Source of the DNA: Mesostigma viride | Taxonomy: Eukaryota; Streptophyta; Mesostigmatophyceae; Mesostigmatales; Mesostigmataceae | Direction of reading: 5' to 3' | NCBI GenBank assembly: GCA_009746045.1 | Contig: RPFO01000253.1 | Span: forward strand, 2,573,888 to 2,637,887 | DNA length: 64,000 bases | Shown: positions 26,001 to 38,900 of the stretch, piece by piece | How positions within the stretch are numbered: the stretch's first letter is position 1 | How the letters are laid out: each line of letters starts with the position of its first letter | Notes under the pieces: generated by a model | The model's database searches: none | Told to the model about the DNA's origin: nothing | Seen by the model: only the letters and a program-made list of their open reading frames with translations | Position numbers and translations under genes: made by a program

Positions 26001-28415
26001 TGAGGACGTTAGCATGAATGTGAGGCCGTGAGCGTGAATGTGAGGATGTGAGGACGTGAGCATGAATGGGAGGACGTGAGCATGAATGGGAGGACGTGAG
26101 CATGAATGGGAGGACGTGAGCATGAAGGTGAGGACGTGAGCATGAATGGGAGGACGTGAGCATGAGTGGGAGGACTTGAGCATGAATGGGAGGACGTGAG
26201 CATGAATGGGAGGACGTGAGCATGAATGGGAGGACGTGAATGATAAGAGCGACAAGGAGGAAGGATCTGTTGCCGCCAGTTCGGCCACTGGAGCAGCCGT
26301 CGCACGTCACACCGAAGCACCATGTAGCATCAAGACAGGCGCAGCGGTAGAAACAGCAGCAGCACCCCCCAAACAACCCTATGATATCAAACACTGGACC
26401 AGAAGCGCTCTTAGCCACCCTACAAAATTGAAACTTTGCCACTTGAGAAACTTGGCTGCCTCCCACAACAAAAGCCCATTAAGGTATGCCACTTGCTCCC
26501 GATTCGTAAGGCGATCCCTGGCGGCGGCATCCCGCTTCTTTAAGTGACTTCATCGTCGCGTCCATTGCCCGCCCCCACCATAACCCCCCAACCTCTCACC
26601 ACAGCGCAACATGGCAACCACCTGTCGGAGCATATCTTGTATTGCACCCATTTTACGGCACTTTACAGAGGCATGTAGTTCATAGCACGCGTTTTACGGC
26701 ACTTTTTCATGGCATTGTAGTTTATTGCGCGCATTTTATGGCACTTCAGAGTGGCATGTAGTTCATTGCACGCATCTTAAGGCACTTTTTCATGGCATTG
26801 TAGTTTATTGCGCGCATTTTATGGCACTTCAGAGTGGCATGTAGTTCATTGGACGCACCTCCCACGTTGCCATTCCCTGCCGTGCCCTGGCTCGCCCCCC
26901 CCGCCCACCCATCCTCGATCGTCCGGGCGTCCGGCTCCCTCTGCTGCACGCCGTCACGCCCCCTCACCCGGCACCCCTGCATGGCCCACCGCGCGCCCCG
27001 TGGGCATGTCTCCAGCCCAAAGTCCACGATCGCGTCGCACAGCGTGACAGACCGCAGCCCCTCAAACCCGCGCCCGATCGACGCCAAGTCCGGGATGCTG
27101 GTCTGCGTCTGCAGCATCGTGCCGGATTGGCCCGGCGCCAGGTGCAGCAGCACGGTTACGTTGTCCTTGACGGCAGCGGAGCCGATCGTGGGGAACGGGA
27201 GTAACTGGGACAGGTCATAGTGGTTGCAGGCAAGCGGCACGCCACGGCCCCGGTACCCGCGGTGCTCGTAAAGGACGATGAGCGCGGGGGAGGGGACCCG
27301 TGGGGGGGGCGCGTCGTCGAGGTCAAAGCGCATGCCCAGGAGGCTGTGGGCAGGCAGGGCAGGTGAAAACGTAAGGGGCCAGACAGGGGGCAGACAGGGT
27401 CAATGTAGGGGCCATGTGGGCAATTTGGGGGCAATGTAGGGGCAATGTAGGGGCAATGTAGGGGCAATGTAGGGGCAATGTAGGGGCAATTCAGGGGCAA
27501 TTCAGGGGCAATTCAGGGGCAATTTAGGGGCAATTCAGGGGCAATTCAGGGGCAATTTAGGGGCAATTTAGGGGCAATTTAGGGGCAATTTAGGGCCAAT
27601 GTAGGGGCAATGTAGGGGCAATGTAGGGGCAATGTAGGGGCAATGTAGGGGCAATGTAGGGGCAATGTAGGGGCAAGACAAACGGCGAGGAATGGGGGCG
27701 AGAGGCAAGCCAACCGGGGGCCCCGGGTTGTACCGGATGGTTAAGACGTTATTACACCACTGCCGTGTCTTTCCAAATATGAAATCAAGGATAAGGGGAA
27801 GACAAGTTTTGCAAGGGCAATGTGCATGCAGGAGTTTAGGGTGATCTGTCCTCGGGTACACCCACAGGTGACAGAAGGAATACAAAACCGCAACGTGAGG
27901 CACAATAAAGAACTGGGTCGGCGTCCTTAACCACAGTAACGTCTAAACACCCTTAACCACAATGTCAGCACGGGCTGCAGCGGAGGCCTTCCTCAAACAC
28001 GTTTATTGTGGCACAACGTGCTATGACTGGCTTCGAGACACACAATGTGCTAAAACACTGTAAAACACAATCATTCTAGCTCACTGTCAAGCCCAATCGG
28101 TCTAGCATGTTGTGAACCAAAATTATTGTAGCGTAGGGGCAAGCACAGTTATTGTGGCTGTGTCTAGCACAATAATCTAGCACAGTGCCAAGCATAGTTA
28201 TTCTAGCAATGTCAAGCACAATCACTCTAGCACAGTGTCCAGCACAACCACTCTAGCACAGCTTGCTATGGAGGCCTCCCTCCAACACAAACACTCCAGC
28301 ACATCGCGCTTGTGCCGTCTCACCGGTGCAGGCCCAGCGTGGGGTATCCCAGCACAAACACGTCCAGGAACGTGAAGGTCGCCAGCAGCGCCGCCAGCAC
28401 CAGCACGGCTAGCAT
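20015..28415 (-). CDS. Type II membrane protein with beta/gamma-crystallin-like and SGNH-hydrolase-like domains (7 exons)
   Basis: Exons 28415-28324, 27343-26859, 25382-25083, 24284-24058, 23291-23004, 22055-21394 and 21173-20015 total 3213 nt (1070 aa plus stop), with consistent phases 2, 1, 1, 0, 0, 2. Residues 1-25 form a signal-anchor helix (MLAVLVLAALLATFTFLDVF). Residues about 45-100 contain LYEHRGYRGRGVPL, like one beta/gamma-crystallin Greek key. An Asp/Ser/Gly-rich linker follows. The SGNH fold starts with block I VFVGGSATAGRG (Ser about 390) and block II NIGRAG. Block III reads ELQQTD (about 474-479), without the usual Asn, and the last block reads GVPPNALGH (about 619-627), without the usual Asp and His. 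A Cys-containing C-terminal region ends the protein. It is probably a membrane or secretory-pathway protein with a non-catalytic or altered hydrolase fold. An upstream coding exon is possible, because an acceptor lies four bases before the ATG. Confidence 0.75.
22545..23003 (-). repeat. Degenerate copies of the exon-5 end plus 5' splice site within intron 5
   Basis: Exon 5 ends GGATGGGTACACCAACCAG, followed by GTAAAC. The intron repeats this junction about eight times in degraded form, for example GACGGGTACAGCAACCAGGC, GATGGGTGTGTGAATCAGGT, GGATGGGTACACGAATCAGG, GGATGGGTATACCAAACAGG and GGATGGGTATGCCGCCCAGG. Several copies keep a plausible GT donor after CAG. Confidence 0.85.
23310..23607. 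repeat. Graded tetranucleotide array GGGA to GGGC to GGGT within intron 4
   Basis: An unbroken array of GGGN units that starts as GGGA, becomes GGGC with interspersed GGC slips, and ends as GGGT. It sits just upstream of the exon-5 acceptor at 23292-23293, and on the transcribed strand it is CCCN. The G runs could form quadruplexes on the non-template side. Confidence 0.95.
25389..25714. repeat. (CACACG)n array plus four 44-bp units within intron 3
   Basis: A long CACACG array with occasional CGCACG variants (25389-25545) is followed by four units of ATGCACAGACTCAACAAATA and 24 further bases, ending near 25714. The array abuts the acceptor of exon 3 at 25383-25384. Confidence 0.95.
25970..26240. 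repeat. 20-bp minisatellite within intron 2 of the SGNH-like gene
   Basis: About 12 to 13 units of CATGAATGGGAGGACGTGAG, with variants carrying GTGAGG or CTTGAG. Confidence 0.9.
26640..26858 (-). repeat. Repeats of the 5' start of intron 2
   Basis: The intron begins (minus strand) GTGCGTCCAATGAACTACAT. Words such as ATGCGTGCAATGAACTACAT and ATGCGCGCAATAAACTACAA follow three to four times in the first 220 bases. Confidence 0.75.
27415..27675. repeat. 12-bp minisatellite GGGGCAATGTAG/GGGGCAATTCAG within intron 1
   Basis: About 20 units of GGGGCAATGTAG with blocks of the variants TTCAG and TTTAG. On the transcribed strand this is a pyrimidine-rich tract just upstream of the exon-2 acceptor. 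Confidence 0.9.
28030..28312. repeat. Diverged repeat of about 35 bp within intron 1
   Basis: Words such as TCTAGCACAGTGTCCAGCAC and AGCACAATCACTCTAGCACA recur. On the minus strand they read GTTGTGCTGGACACTG, similar to GTGTTTGTGCTGGGATACC in the preceding exon, so the array may descend from exon sequence. Confidence 0.6.
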
Positions 28416-28431
28416 GATGCTGTGTGCAGTG

Positions 28432-29397
28432 AACATGCAGGCCACATGGCACAGACGTTGTAAGGAGGGATACAGCCAACGGTATTCCGCGCCGTAGACA
28501 GGTTAGAAACAGCATGCGTTAGACTTGCGTTGTTCGCAGCCTTGAACACTTGCTTAGTTTGCAAGTATAGGAAGAGACCGTGTGTACAGCGAGCCGCAGT
28601 GCCCTACGCTGAGCTCATCTTCGACACCCTTGCCTGGACATGCACCAAGCCACCATCAGATAAAGTCGACTGCGGGCAGACTGAAATCTGTGAAAAAAGC
28701 TTTGAAAACACTGCGGCTAGCTAGTCCCTGCGCAACAGACACACAAGGACAGGGAGACAAGGGCGGGAGGGAATAGGGGAAAAAAGCAAGTACCCAGAGC
28801 GGAGCCACGTGCCTAAAGCCCCGCCAACGTCCCTAGGCAAAGCTCTCCAATGCGGGGCGCTACAAAGAGGGGGAGCTCGCCAGACTATGCCTTCTCGGGG
28901 CTGCGGTACGTGAGAGACTTGGTAGGACAGAACAGCCTGTCCCACGGGCACGCAAGACCTCTGTCACAGCGACAGCCTCACAAGTCAACAGTCCACATGA
29001 CTTCATTTTATTATCATTCACAGCAAGGAGGTGCGATACAACAAGACTTCATTCTAGAATACATCTCGGGTTAGCATCCAAGCGTCAACAAAACACGGGT
29101 CATGTAGGCATCCCACACGGGTATAACATCGGCACACCCAAACACTTGCGCCTCCAAGAAACATATTGTGATACTACGAAGCATCGGAAGGTTGCACATC
29201 GAACATCTGCTCAATATCACGGAATAATTGGAATCCACTCACTTGCCGTGCAAATCAATATTATCCGCTAGATACCCCTCCACTAGGTGTGTGGCCTCCA
29301 TGTAATATGCATGACATCCCCTGCATGGGGCAACATCCCCTGCATATAGACATCCCCTTGGTGCGCTCGATGCCTCATATTGTGTCGCAAGGCTTTT
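28432..29397. other. Gene-free spacer between two minus-strand genes
   Basis: No supportable coding region. It should hold the promoter and 5' end of the SGNH-like gene and the 3' untranslated region of the gene ending at 29398. An unrecognised short first exon of the former could lie here. Confidence 0.35.
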
Positions 29398-31930
<2,533 letters not shown>

Positions 31931-32179
31931 GGTGGAGCTGCGACCGGGCTCTCCCCTGGGGATGGGGAAATGGCGTGGGGTGGGGGTTTGGCACAGGTGG
32001 GGGGATTCGCAGGAAGCAGCAGAAGAGAAGAGAGTAGGAAGCAACAAAATGGAACGGCATAGGGCGCAGCACAGGGAATCGACAGCTAGTCAGCCTCAGG
32101 CATAAAGCTGCGGTCCAGCTGGTGAAAATCAAGCATGGCGAGCCATACGACTGCTAACAACGGTACGCTGATCAATCTT

Positions 32180-32818
32180 GACAGTTAACAAGGGAACAAT
32201 GGGCTATTTGACTGTTGACGAGGGAACAATGGGCTATTTGACAGTTGACGAGGGAACAATGGGCTATTTGACTGTTGACGAGGGAACAATGGGCTATTTG
32301 ACAGTTAACAAGGGAACCATGGGCTATTTGACAGTTAACAAGGGAACAATGGGCTATTTGACAGTTAACAAGGGAACAATGGGCTATTTGACAGTTAACA
32401 AGGGAACAATGGGCTATTTGACTGTTGACGAGGGAACAATGGGCTATTTGACAGTTAACAAGGGAACAATGGGCTATTTGACAGTTGACGAGGGAACAAT
32501 GGGCTATTTGACAGTTAACAAGGGAACAATGGGCTATTTGACAGTTAACAAGGGAACAATGGGCTATTTGACAGTTAACAAGGGAACAATGGGCTATTTG
32601 ACAGTTGACGAGGGAACCATGGGCTATTTGACAGTTAACAAGGGAACAATGGGCTATTTGACAGTTAACAAGGGAACAATGGGCTATTTGACAGTTAACA
32701 AGGGAACCATGGGCTATTTGACAGTTAACAAGGGAACAATGGGCTATTTGACAGTTAACAAGGGAACAATGGGCTATTTGACAGTTAACAAGGGAACAAT
32801 GGGCTATTTGACTGTTTA
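32180..32818. repeat. 30-bp minisatellite, about 21 units
   Basis: The unit is ACAGTTAACAAGGGAACAAT followed by GGGCTATTTG. Two main variants alternate irregularly, AACAAGG and GACGAGG, with rarer CCAT-for-CAAT units. Because 30 is divisible by three, both strands read open (TVNKGTMGYL on plus, SLVNCQIAHC on minus). The array lies 250 bases upstream of the minus-strand gene starting at 31930, so it is likely promoter-side DNA and not a gene. Confidence 0.95.
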
Positions 32819-33061
32819 CGAGGGCACATTGAGGGGAAGGTGCATGCACGTTGACTATGGCAATCGCTCGTGCAGCCTGGTCATTGCCTTATGGGTTTGA
32901 TCGCATCCATCCTTGGGTTCAATTGAACTGTGGGTCCGTTTGTGGGATCCTGGGGCAACAAGGCCCCCACAACGCGTGGCACTAGCGCCGCTGGCATGGA
33001 GGGTCGGGCAGGCGTGGAAACGGGTGCATGCATCGATTGGCGGGATATAATCGAATGATGA

Positions 33062-33088
33062 AATGAGCAAACAGACAGACAGAAAGAA

Positions 33089-33152
<64 letters not shown>

Positions 33153-33570
33153 GGACGGACGGACGGACGGACGGACGGACGGGCGGGCGGGCGGCGGGCG
33201 GGCGGGCGGCGGGCGGGCGGGCGGGCGGGCGGGCGGCGGCGGGCGGCGGCGGGCGGGCGGGCGGGCGGGCGGGCGGCGGCGGGGGCGGGCGGGCGGGCGG
33301 GCGGGCGGCGGGCGGGCGGGCGGCGGGCGGGCGGGCGGGCGGGCGGGCGGGCGGCGGGCGGGCGGGCGGGCGGCGGGCGGGCGGGCGGGCGGCGGGCGGG
33401 CGGGCGGGCGGGCGGGCGGGCGGGCGGGCGGGCGGGCGGGCGGGCGGGCGGGCGGGCGGGCGGCGGCGGGCGGGCGGGCGGGCGGGCGGGCAGGCAGGCG
33501 GGCGGGCAGGCGGGTGGGCGGGCGGGTGGGCAAACAAACAAACAGACAGACAGACAAACACACAAACACA
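33062..33570. repeat. Graded tetranucleotide array GACA to GACG to GGCG, returning to GACA
   Basis: The array starts as (CAGA)n, changes to (CGGA)n, then to (GGGC)n with many GGC slips, then through GGCA and GGGT units back to CAAA and CAGA units. The order looks like a symmetric expansion whose centre has mutated furthest. The open frames across it (Pro/Ala-Arg rich) are artefacts. Confidence 0.95.
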
Positions 33571-33599
33571 AACGATGGTTTGACTCATGAATAAATGCC

Positions 33600-35951
33600 A
33601 TTCATAAACAGCCCTATACGCCACGAGCGGCCCTTTGTGCAGATCATGGTTGTCAAAAACCAATCCGTGACGTCAGTTTAGAAACCAGCCCACGACGTCA
33701 GTGTGCAACCAAACAGTCCTGTGCCAGGCTGGCGGGTAGGAACGGCAGGGCAGCAAGCATGGACATAAGGGCAGATAGCGCAACCAAGAGGGGGCGGGTG
33801 GACACGCAGCCTGCGTGTGCATTTACCTGTACGTTTACCTTTTTACTAGTTTTGCATGTCCATGTATTCGCTTGCTAAGGAGTTGACAGATGAGGTTGCG
33901 TGAGCCACGGGGTTAAAGAAGGATTACGGAAGGTTGGGGGGCTTGAAGGGGGGGGGGGGGGGGGGGCGGGGGGAGGGCTGCAGAGGGGGATATAAGCCAG
34001 TCATAAAGTTTTCCAGTGTATGACCGTTTTCCAGTGCATGCATGCATGACTGAAAAGGAACGGGAGGAAGAGCCCCAGGGACTTGGAGACACGGAGGTGC
34101 TCAATGAACGAGGCATTGTACGCGTCCCGAAGCATAGCTACTACGCAAGCAAGCGACTGGCGACCAAACCACGCACCCTGCCGACCATGCCTCCGAAGCT
34201 GATTTTTGGATATGCCGAGCGCGTGCCGGAATGGTGCGAAGGCCGCCACTCGTTTGGCCCTCCTGCGCTTCCACCTCGCGCAAAATTTGCTCCTTCATCG
34301 CGCGAAGGAGAAACTTGGAGTCGTCCATGGGCCAGGGAGCGTCACCACGCTTCTTATTTCGGCGTTTCTTCTCTTATGTCATTCTGGGACGTCGGCAGGC
34401 CACGACAGTTATAGCATGTTACAGCCTAGCTTGACGAGGCATTTCAATTGTCATGAACACGCCAACTGGACTTCAGCTTCCGCGACCGTGCAGCCTCGTG
34501 ACATTTGTATTTCTGGCACTATAGGCATGGTTTTCGCATGTAGCTGCTGACGTGGAACATGTCCGTGGCCGTGCTCCCGCGGAATACAAAAGCCTGGGGG
34601 GGGATTGGCAGTTTTTCAATTTGATAGCAAGACAAGATGGAGAAAACAATCGTAGACTGGTCGTTGTCAGGAAGAAAGCTGCCAAAACAGGGCTTATATA
34701 TCACAAGTAGAAGACATGTTTCTCCTCATTCAGACGAGCAATTGGTAACTTCCCACGTACAACTAAACCTGGAACCTAATGTCTCGAGTCTAGGCGTTTG
34801 GGTACCTCAGTGGGCGACACAAACCACCATGCTTATTTTCCGTACAGTACGTTGGTAGCAAAAAAAAAAACAGACAAATAGTTTACATTTACGTTGATAC
34901 CCAGGTCAGTGACTGCTGTTTGCGCGCGGTCCTGCGGTCCTTCGCGTCGCCTTTGCAACTGACTTCGCATTGGCAGCAGATAATCCCATACTAACCCCAT
35001 GTAATAGCGTCCTGCAAACTGGGTAGGAAGGTGGTCAATGGAAGCCGTTGGACAGTCTGTTATTACGATCTCTTGAAACAGGATGTCGGCCATTGCCCGC
35101 GCAATATTGATAATTTGTTTTCAAGCTCAAGTTGGTTTCGACTGCAGGCTGACACGCAGTCCCTCCGAGTTATTCCGTCATTCCGGTGCGGGAAATTGGT
35201 GGGCAGGCGGGAAATGCTGTCGGCTGTTCTACAGTACATGCTACAGTACAGTATATACTGAATATATTCCGGCAGATTCCGGCCCTCGGCCACTCTACAT
35301 ACTGCCCATGCGGCGTGGCCGCGTGGACAACAACAACAACAACAAATCAACAATTCGTCAACAACAACAACACAACAATGTTCCCATCAGCTGCTACTGT
35401 ATCTACAGTACGGTGCCGTAAGCGGAACCACCCACACAACAACACCACAACAACAGTATTGCCGTAAGCGGAACCGCCCACACAACAACAGTATTAATAT
35501 CGGGACCCAACAGGGCTCCTCTGAAAGCCATGAAAGGGTCTTCAAGATAAGCCCTACGGTAAGATAAACGGACTCGATTACATCTGATGACGTGTAATTG
35601 CCACGTGTTGATTTCCGCGGGAAACCCTGCGCGAAACCCGTGTTTTCGCAGAAGCTGAACTGAAGCTGATAATTTATGCGCGCGTCGCATGCAGCACGTC
35701 TTGTCCAGTTGTCCTCGTCCCCTGGCCTCCACATTCCCCGGAAGATCTTTACTGCCTTGCCCTTTTGCGGATGGGGAATTCGAGATGTGGTGATACAAAG
35801 GAGTTGTGGTGATACAAGGTCTTCTAATGCAACCCGATCCAGCAATTTATGCACGAGTAGCCTCAAGAAAAGTCTGCTTTCCGTGAATATCTCTCCTCGT
35901 TTCTTATTTATCCGGTGCCTACTGGAAGGAGGCACTATTCCTTTCTAGAAG
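33600..35951. other. Largely gene-free stretch with one possible small exon
   Basis: Contains an 18-G run near 33949-33966 and, at 35417-35490, two copies of CCGTAAGCGGAACCRCCCAC in front of the epimerase gene. Apart from the possible exon at 34179-34328 I see no coding region. Confidence 0.4.
34179..34328 (-). CDS. Possible first exon of an unrecognised small gene
   Basis: From ATG 34328 on the minus strand the reading MDDSKFLLRAMKEQILREVE continues about 30 further residues to a GTGCGT donor. The start looks helical and the codons are GC-rich, as in real exons here. I could not find a following exon with a matching phase, so the gene may be broken or the call may be wrong. Confidence 0.25.
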
Positions 35952-38900
35952 ATGGCGTTGCCACTTTTCGCCACGGCCCATGCAGTGTCGTTAGCTACAT
36001 GCACGAGTTCCTCAGTATCACCCCTGAGCCTCCAACGCACAAGTTGCCCCAACTCATTAGTTTCGGGGACCAGGCTTGCCAAAATTCCGGCAAAGCCCGG
36101 ATTTTTAATAAGGCAACGTGACCGCCATGCCTTCGTATCGGCGTCACTTGCCACAAGTAGTGCTGCGTCCCCAGTCGGTCACCAGGACACTCCACGTGGC
36201 ACCGTCGTTGCCCCGCAGGTACAGCCCATGCCTTGCGCATAGCTCTTAAATCTAGAATAGAATATTTCAGTACGCCCAAATGTCATTTTCGGGGAGCTTA
36301 AGAATTCCGATCAAGTACGATCACGTGCTTGCCCGTCCCATTCCTCCGCGCAGGCCTTGGGCACTTCCCAGATCGCCCTGGAGCGAGAGGCAGAGCTGCG
36401 ATATAACCTGATCCATGGCGTCGAGCTGTTCTTGAGGACATGGAATGAGGAGATCAAGACGATTCCTACCTACGTGGGCGACCCGTCCAACTACTCGTCC
36501 GAGGAGCTGACCGTCCTCAACCAATCACGGCACATCTACGGCCTCTGCAAGGCCTCCCTGGCTGCCCGGAGATGTTGGCCGGAGAAGAGCAAGCGGTTTC
36601 TGGACGTTGCAGAGGTAAGCGCTGCTCACGCCCATGTAGATGCCCTTTGTTGAATATAAAGAGAAGTTCGTGATTCAGCCGCTTGAGTGGCTGACAGCCA
36701 GTACTCCCTGACTTGCTGGGGCCTGGCACACCCTGGAGTGTGTCACTATCATCAGTCTTATCCAACTGCCACACGAGGGATCTTTTGGAGCTCCTGACGA
36801 CTTGCATGCTGCAGGCAAATGGCTGCTTGGGTAGGTGGGTGCGTTTTACTTGCATACTTGACTGGTTGACATATCCATGCCTACATAGGTATCCGCTACC
36901 ATCTGGGCGAATAGCTATTACCTGGGCTAGGCATAACCTGGCTAGCTGGCTGTGCGAGTATAGAGAGTACGAGATGCATGGATGCGCCGCTTTGTGAACC
37001 TGATCGTGTGTCCCTGTACCCTGCACCCCTCACTCTTGCACGGTCCATCTCGCCGCCCTGCTCGCTCCCCATACGCTTCATCTCCCCATCAACTGACCCA
37101 CCCTTCTTCCCTGATGGCGGTCAGGCGGTATACTCTTTACCCCCAAGACGTCCACCTTCCCCTTCAGTCACATCACTCCCCCTCCCCCCCCCCCCCCCCC
37201 CCCCTTCCCGTTGTCCCCAAACGAATGTCAGGTGATATAATCTATTTCTCTGAACCTTACGACCGACATGAATCCCCCCCAGCCCCCCCACCCTCACCAG
37301 ATAATGGCGACCTCATGCGCAATATACCCCCTCACACCTGGAGCTTACATGCTTCCATGATTCCCTTTCCCTTCCCCCCTTACCAGATGATGGCCACCTC
37401 CTACGCCCGTTACTCTCCTCCCCTTACTATCGCTTACTTGTTCCCTCAAGTTTCCCTTCCCTTCCCCCCATGTCCCCAGGTATGGCGACCTCGTACGCTA
37501 CTTACCCTCTTCCCCCTACGATCGCTTACATGCTACCTTCCTTACCAACAGGTCATGGCGACCTCGTACGCTACTTACCCTCTTCCCCCTACGATCGCTT
37601 ACATGCTACCTTCCTTACCAACAGGTCATGGCGACCTCGTACGCTACTTACCCTCTTCCCCCTACTATTGCTTACATGCTACCTTCCTTACCAACAGGTC
37701 ATGGCGACCTCGTACGCTACTTACCCTCTTCCCCCTACTATTGCTTACATGCTACCTTCCTTACCAACAGGTCATGGCGACCTCGTACGCTACTTACCCT
37801 CTTCCCCCTACTATTGCTTACATGCTACCTTCCTTACCAACAGGTCATGGCGACCTCGTACGCTACTTACCCTCTTCCCCCTACTATTGCTTACATGCTA
37901 CCTTCCTTACCAACAGGTCATGGCGACCTCGTACGCTACTTACCCTCTTCCCCCTACTATTGCTTACATGCTACCTTCCTTACCAACAGGTCATGGCGAC
38001 CTCGTATGCAGACCACTTCCTTGACCGCGTGAACCTGTGCTTCAACGAAGTGTTCGACGTGGGCACGTGGGCACCAAAGGAGACGCCGCTGCTCACCGTA
38101 AACTTCCAGGTATATTTCCTGCTGCGCACTGTCATCTTGCTGGTATTGCTAGCGTTGCTCACCGTCAAGTTGCAGTTATGGTTAGCCGCTGCTCACCGTC
38201 AACGGGCAGGCATGAGGGATGTTGTGATAAGCCTCCAGGCATGATCAACTCATAGGTACAAAAAATATATCTGAGCTGGCTTTATTATGTGTGGAATTTG
38301 ACTCACGATTGCAGGAAAAGAAATTCTGAAAAAATGGGTGTGTCATTTAACATAATCTTCGTCAGGTGTGTGGGTTGTTACCGTGAACTTCTAGGTACAA
38401 AAAGTTTCCAGGTATGAGGTACTGTCAACTTCCACGTCTGCAGGTTTTTATCCTAAACATCCACAATAGTTAGCCACTGCTCACCGTAAGGCGTAAATTT
38501 CCAGGAACAAGTTTCCAGGAACAGTAAACTTCCAGCGGATTGTTTCTGTCCGCTTCCAGGTGTTTTGATTTCAAGGTATGCATGCTAACCTCCAAATCCG
38601 GGGTATGGTTAGCCTTCTAAGTTCTAAAGTACCATCGATTTCCTAGTGTACGTGCTGCCCGCCGTACGCCTCCAGGTAAGATTAACCACGGCTCACTTGT
38701 TAATTCCAGGCACCATAATTTCCATGTCCGATTGCCAGGGCCGGCAGATTAACAGGGGGACATTGTCGGCAGGGACATGGCATGGTTGTGCACGGAATGG
38801 TGGTTCTATCAGCGGTGGTGATGGTGGTGGTCTGTTGTGCATGGGGTTCATACATGGGATTTGGGGGGGGGTGAGGGAGTTGCGGGAGGTGGGCAAGGTT

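Noticed and set aside
25389-26240. CRISPR array
   Set aside because: The repeats are tandem with no unique spacers, and the genome is eukaryotic.
32178-32900. Plus-strand repeat protein TVNKGTMGYL and minus-strand SLVNCQIAHC
   Set aside because: A unit length divisible by three opens all frames; there is no unique flanking coding sequence.
32855-33601. Long Pro/Ala/Arg frames over the GGCG array
   Set aside because: Tetranucleotide repeat artefacts on both strands.
36982-38244. 420-codon plus-strand frame with repeated MATSYATYPLPPT
   Set aside because: It is the 73-bp array read through all three frames; only 37990-38109 is conserved coding sequence.
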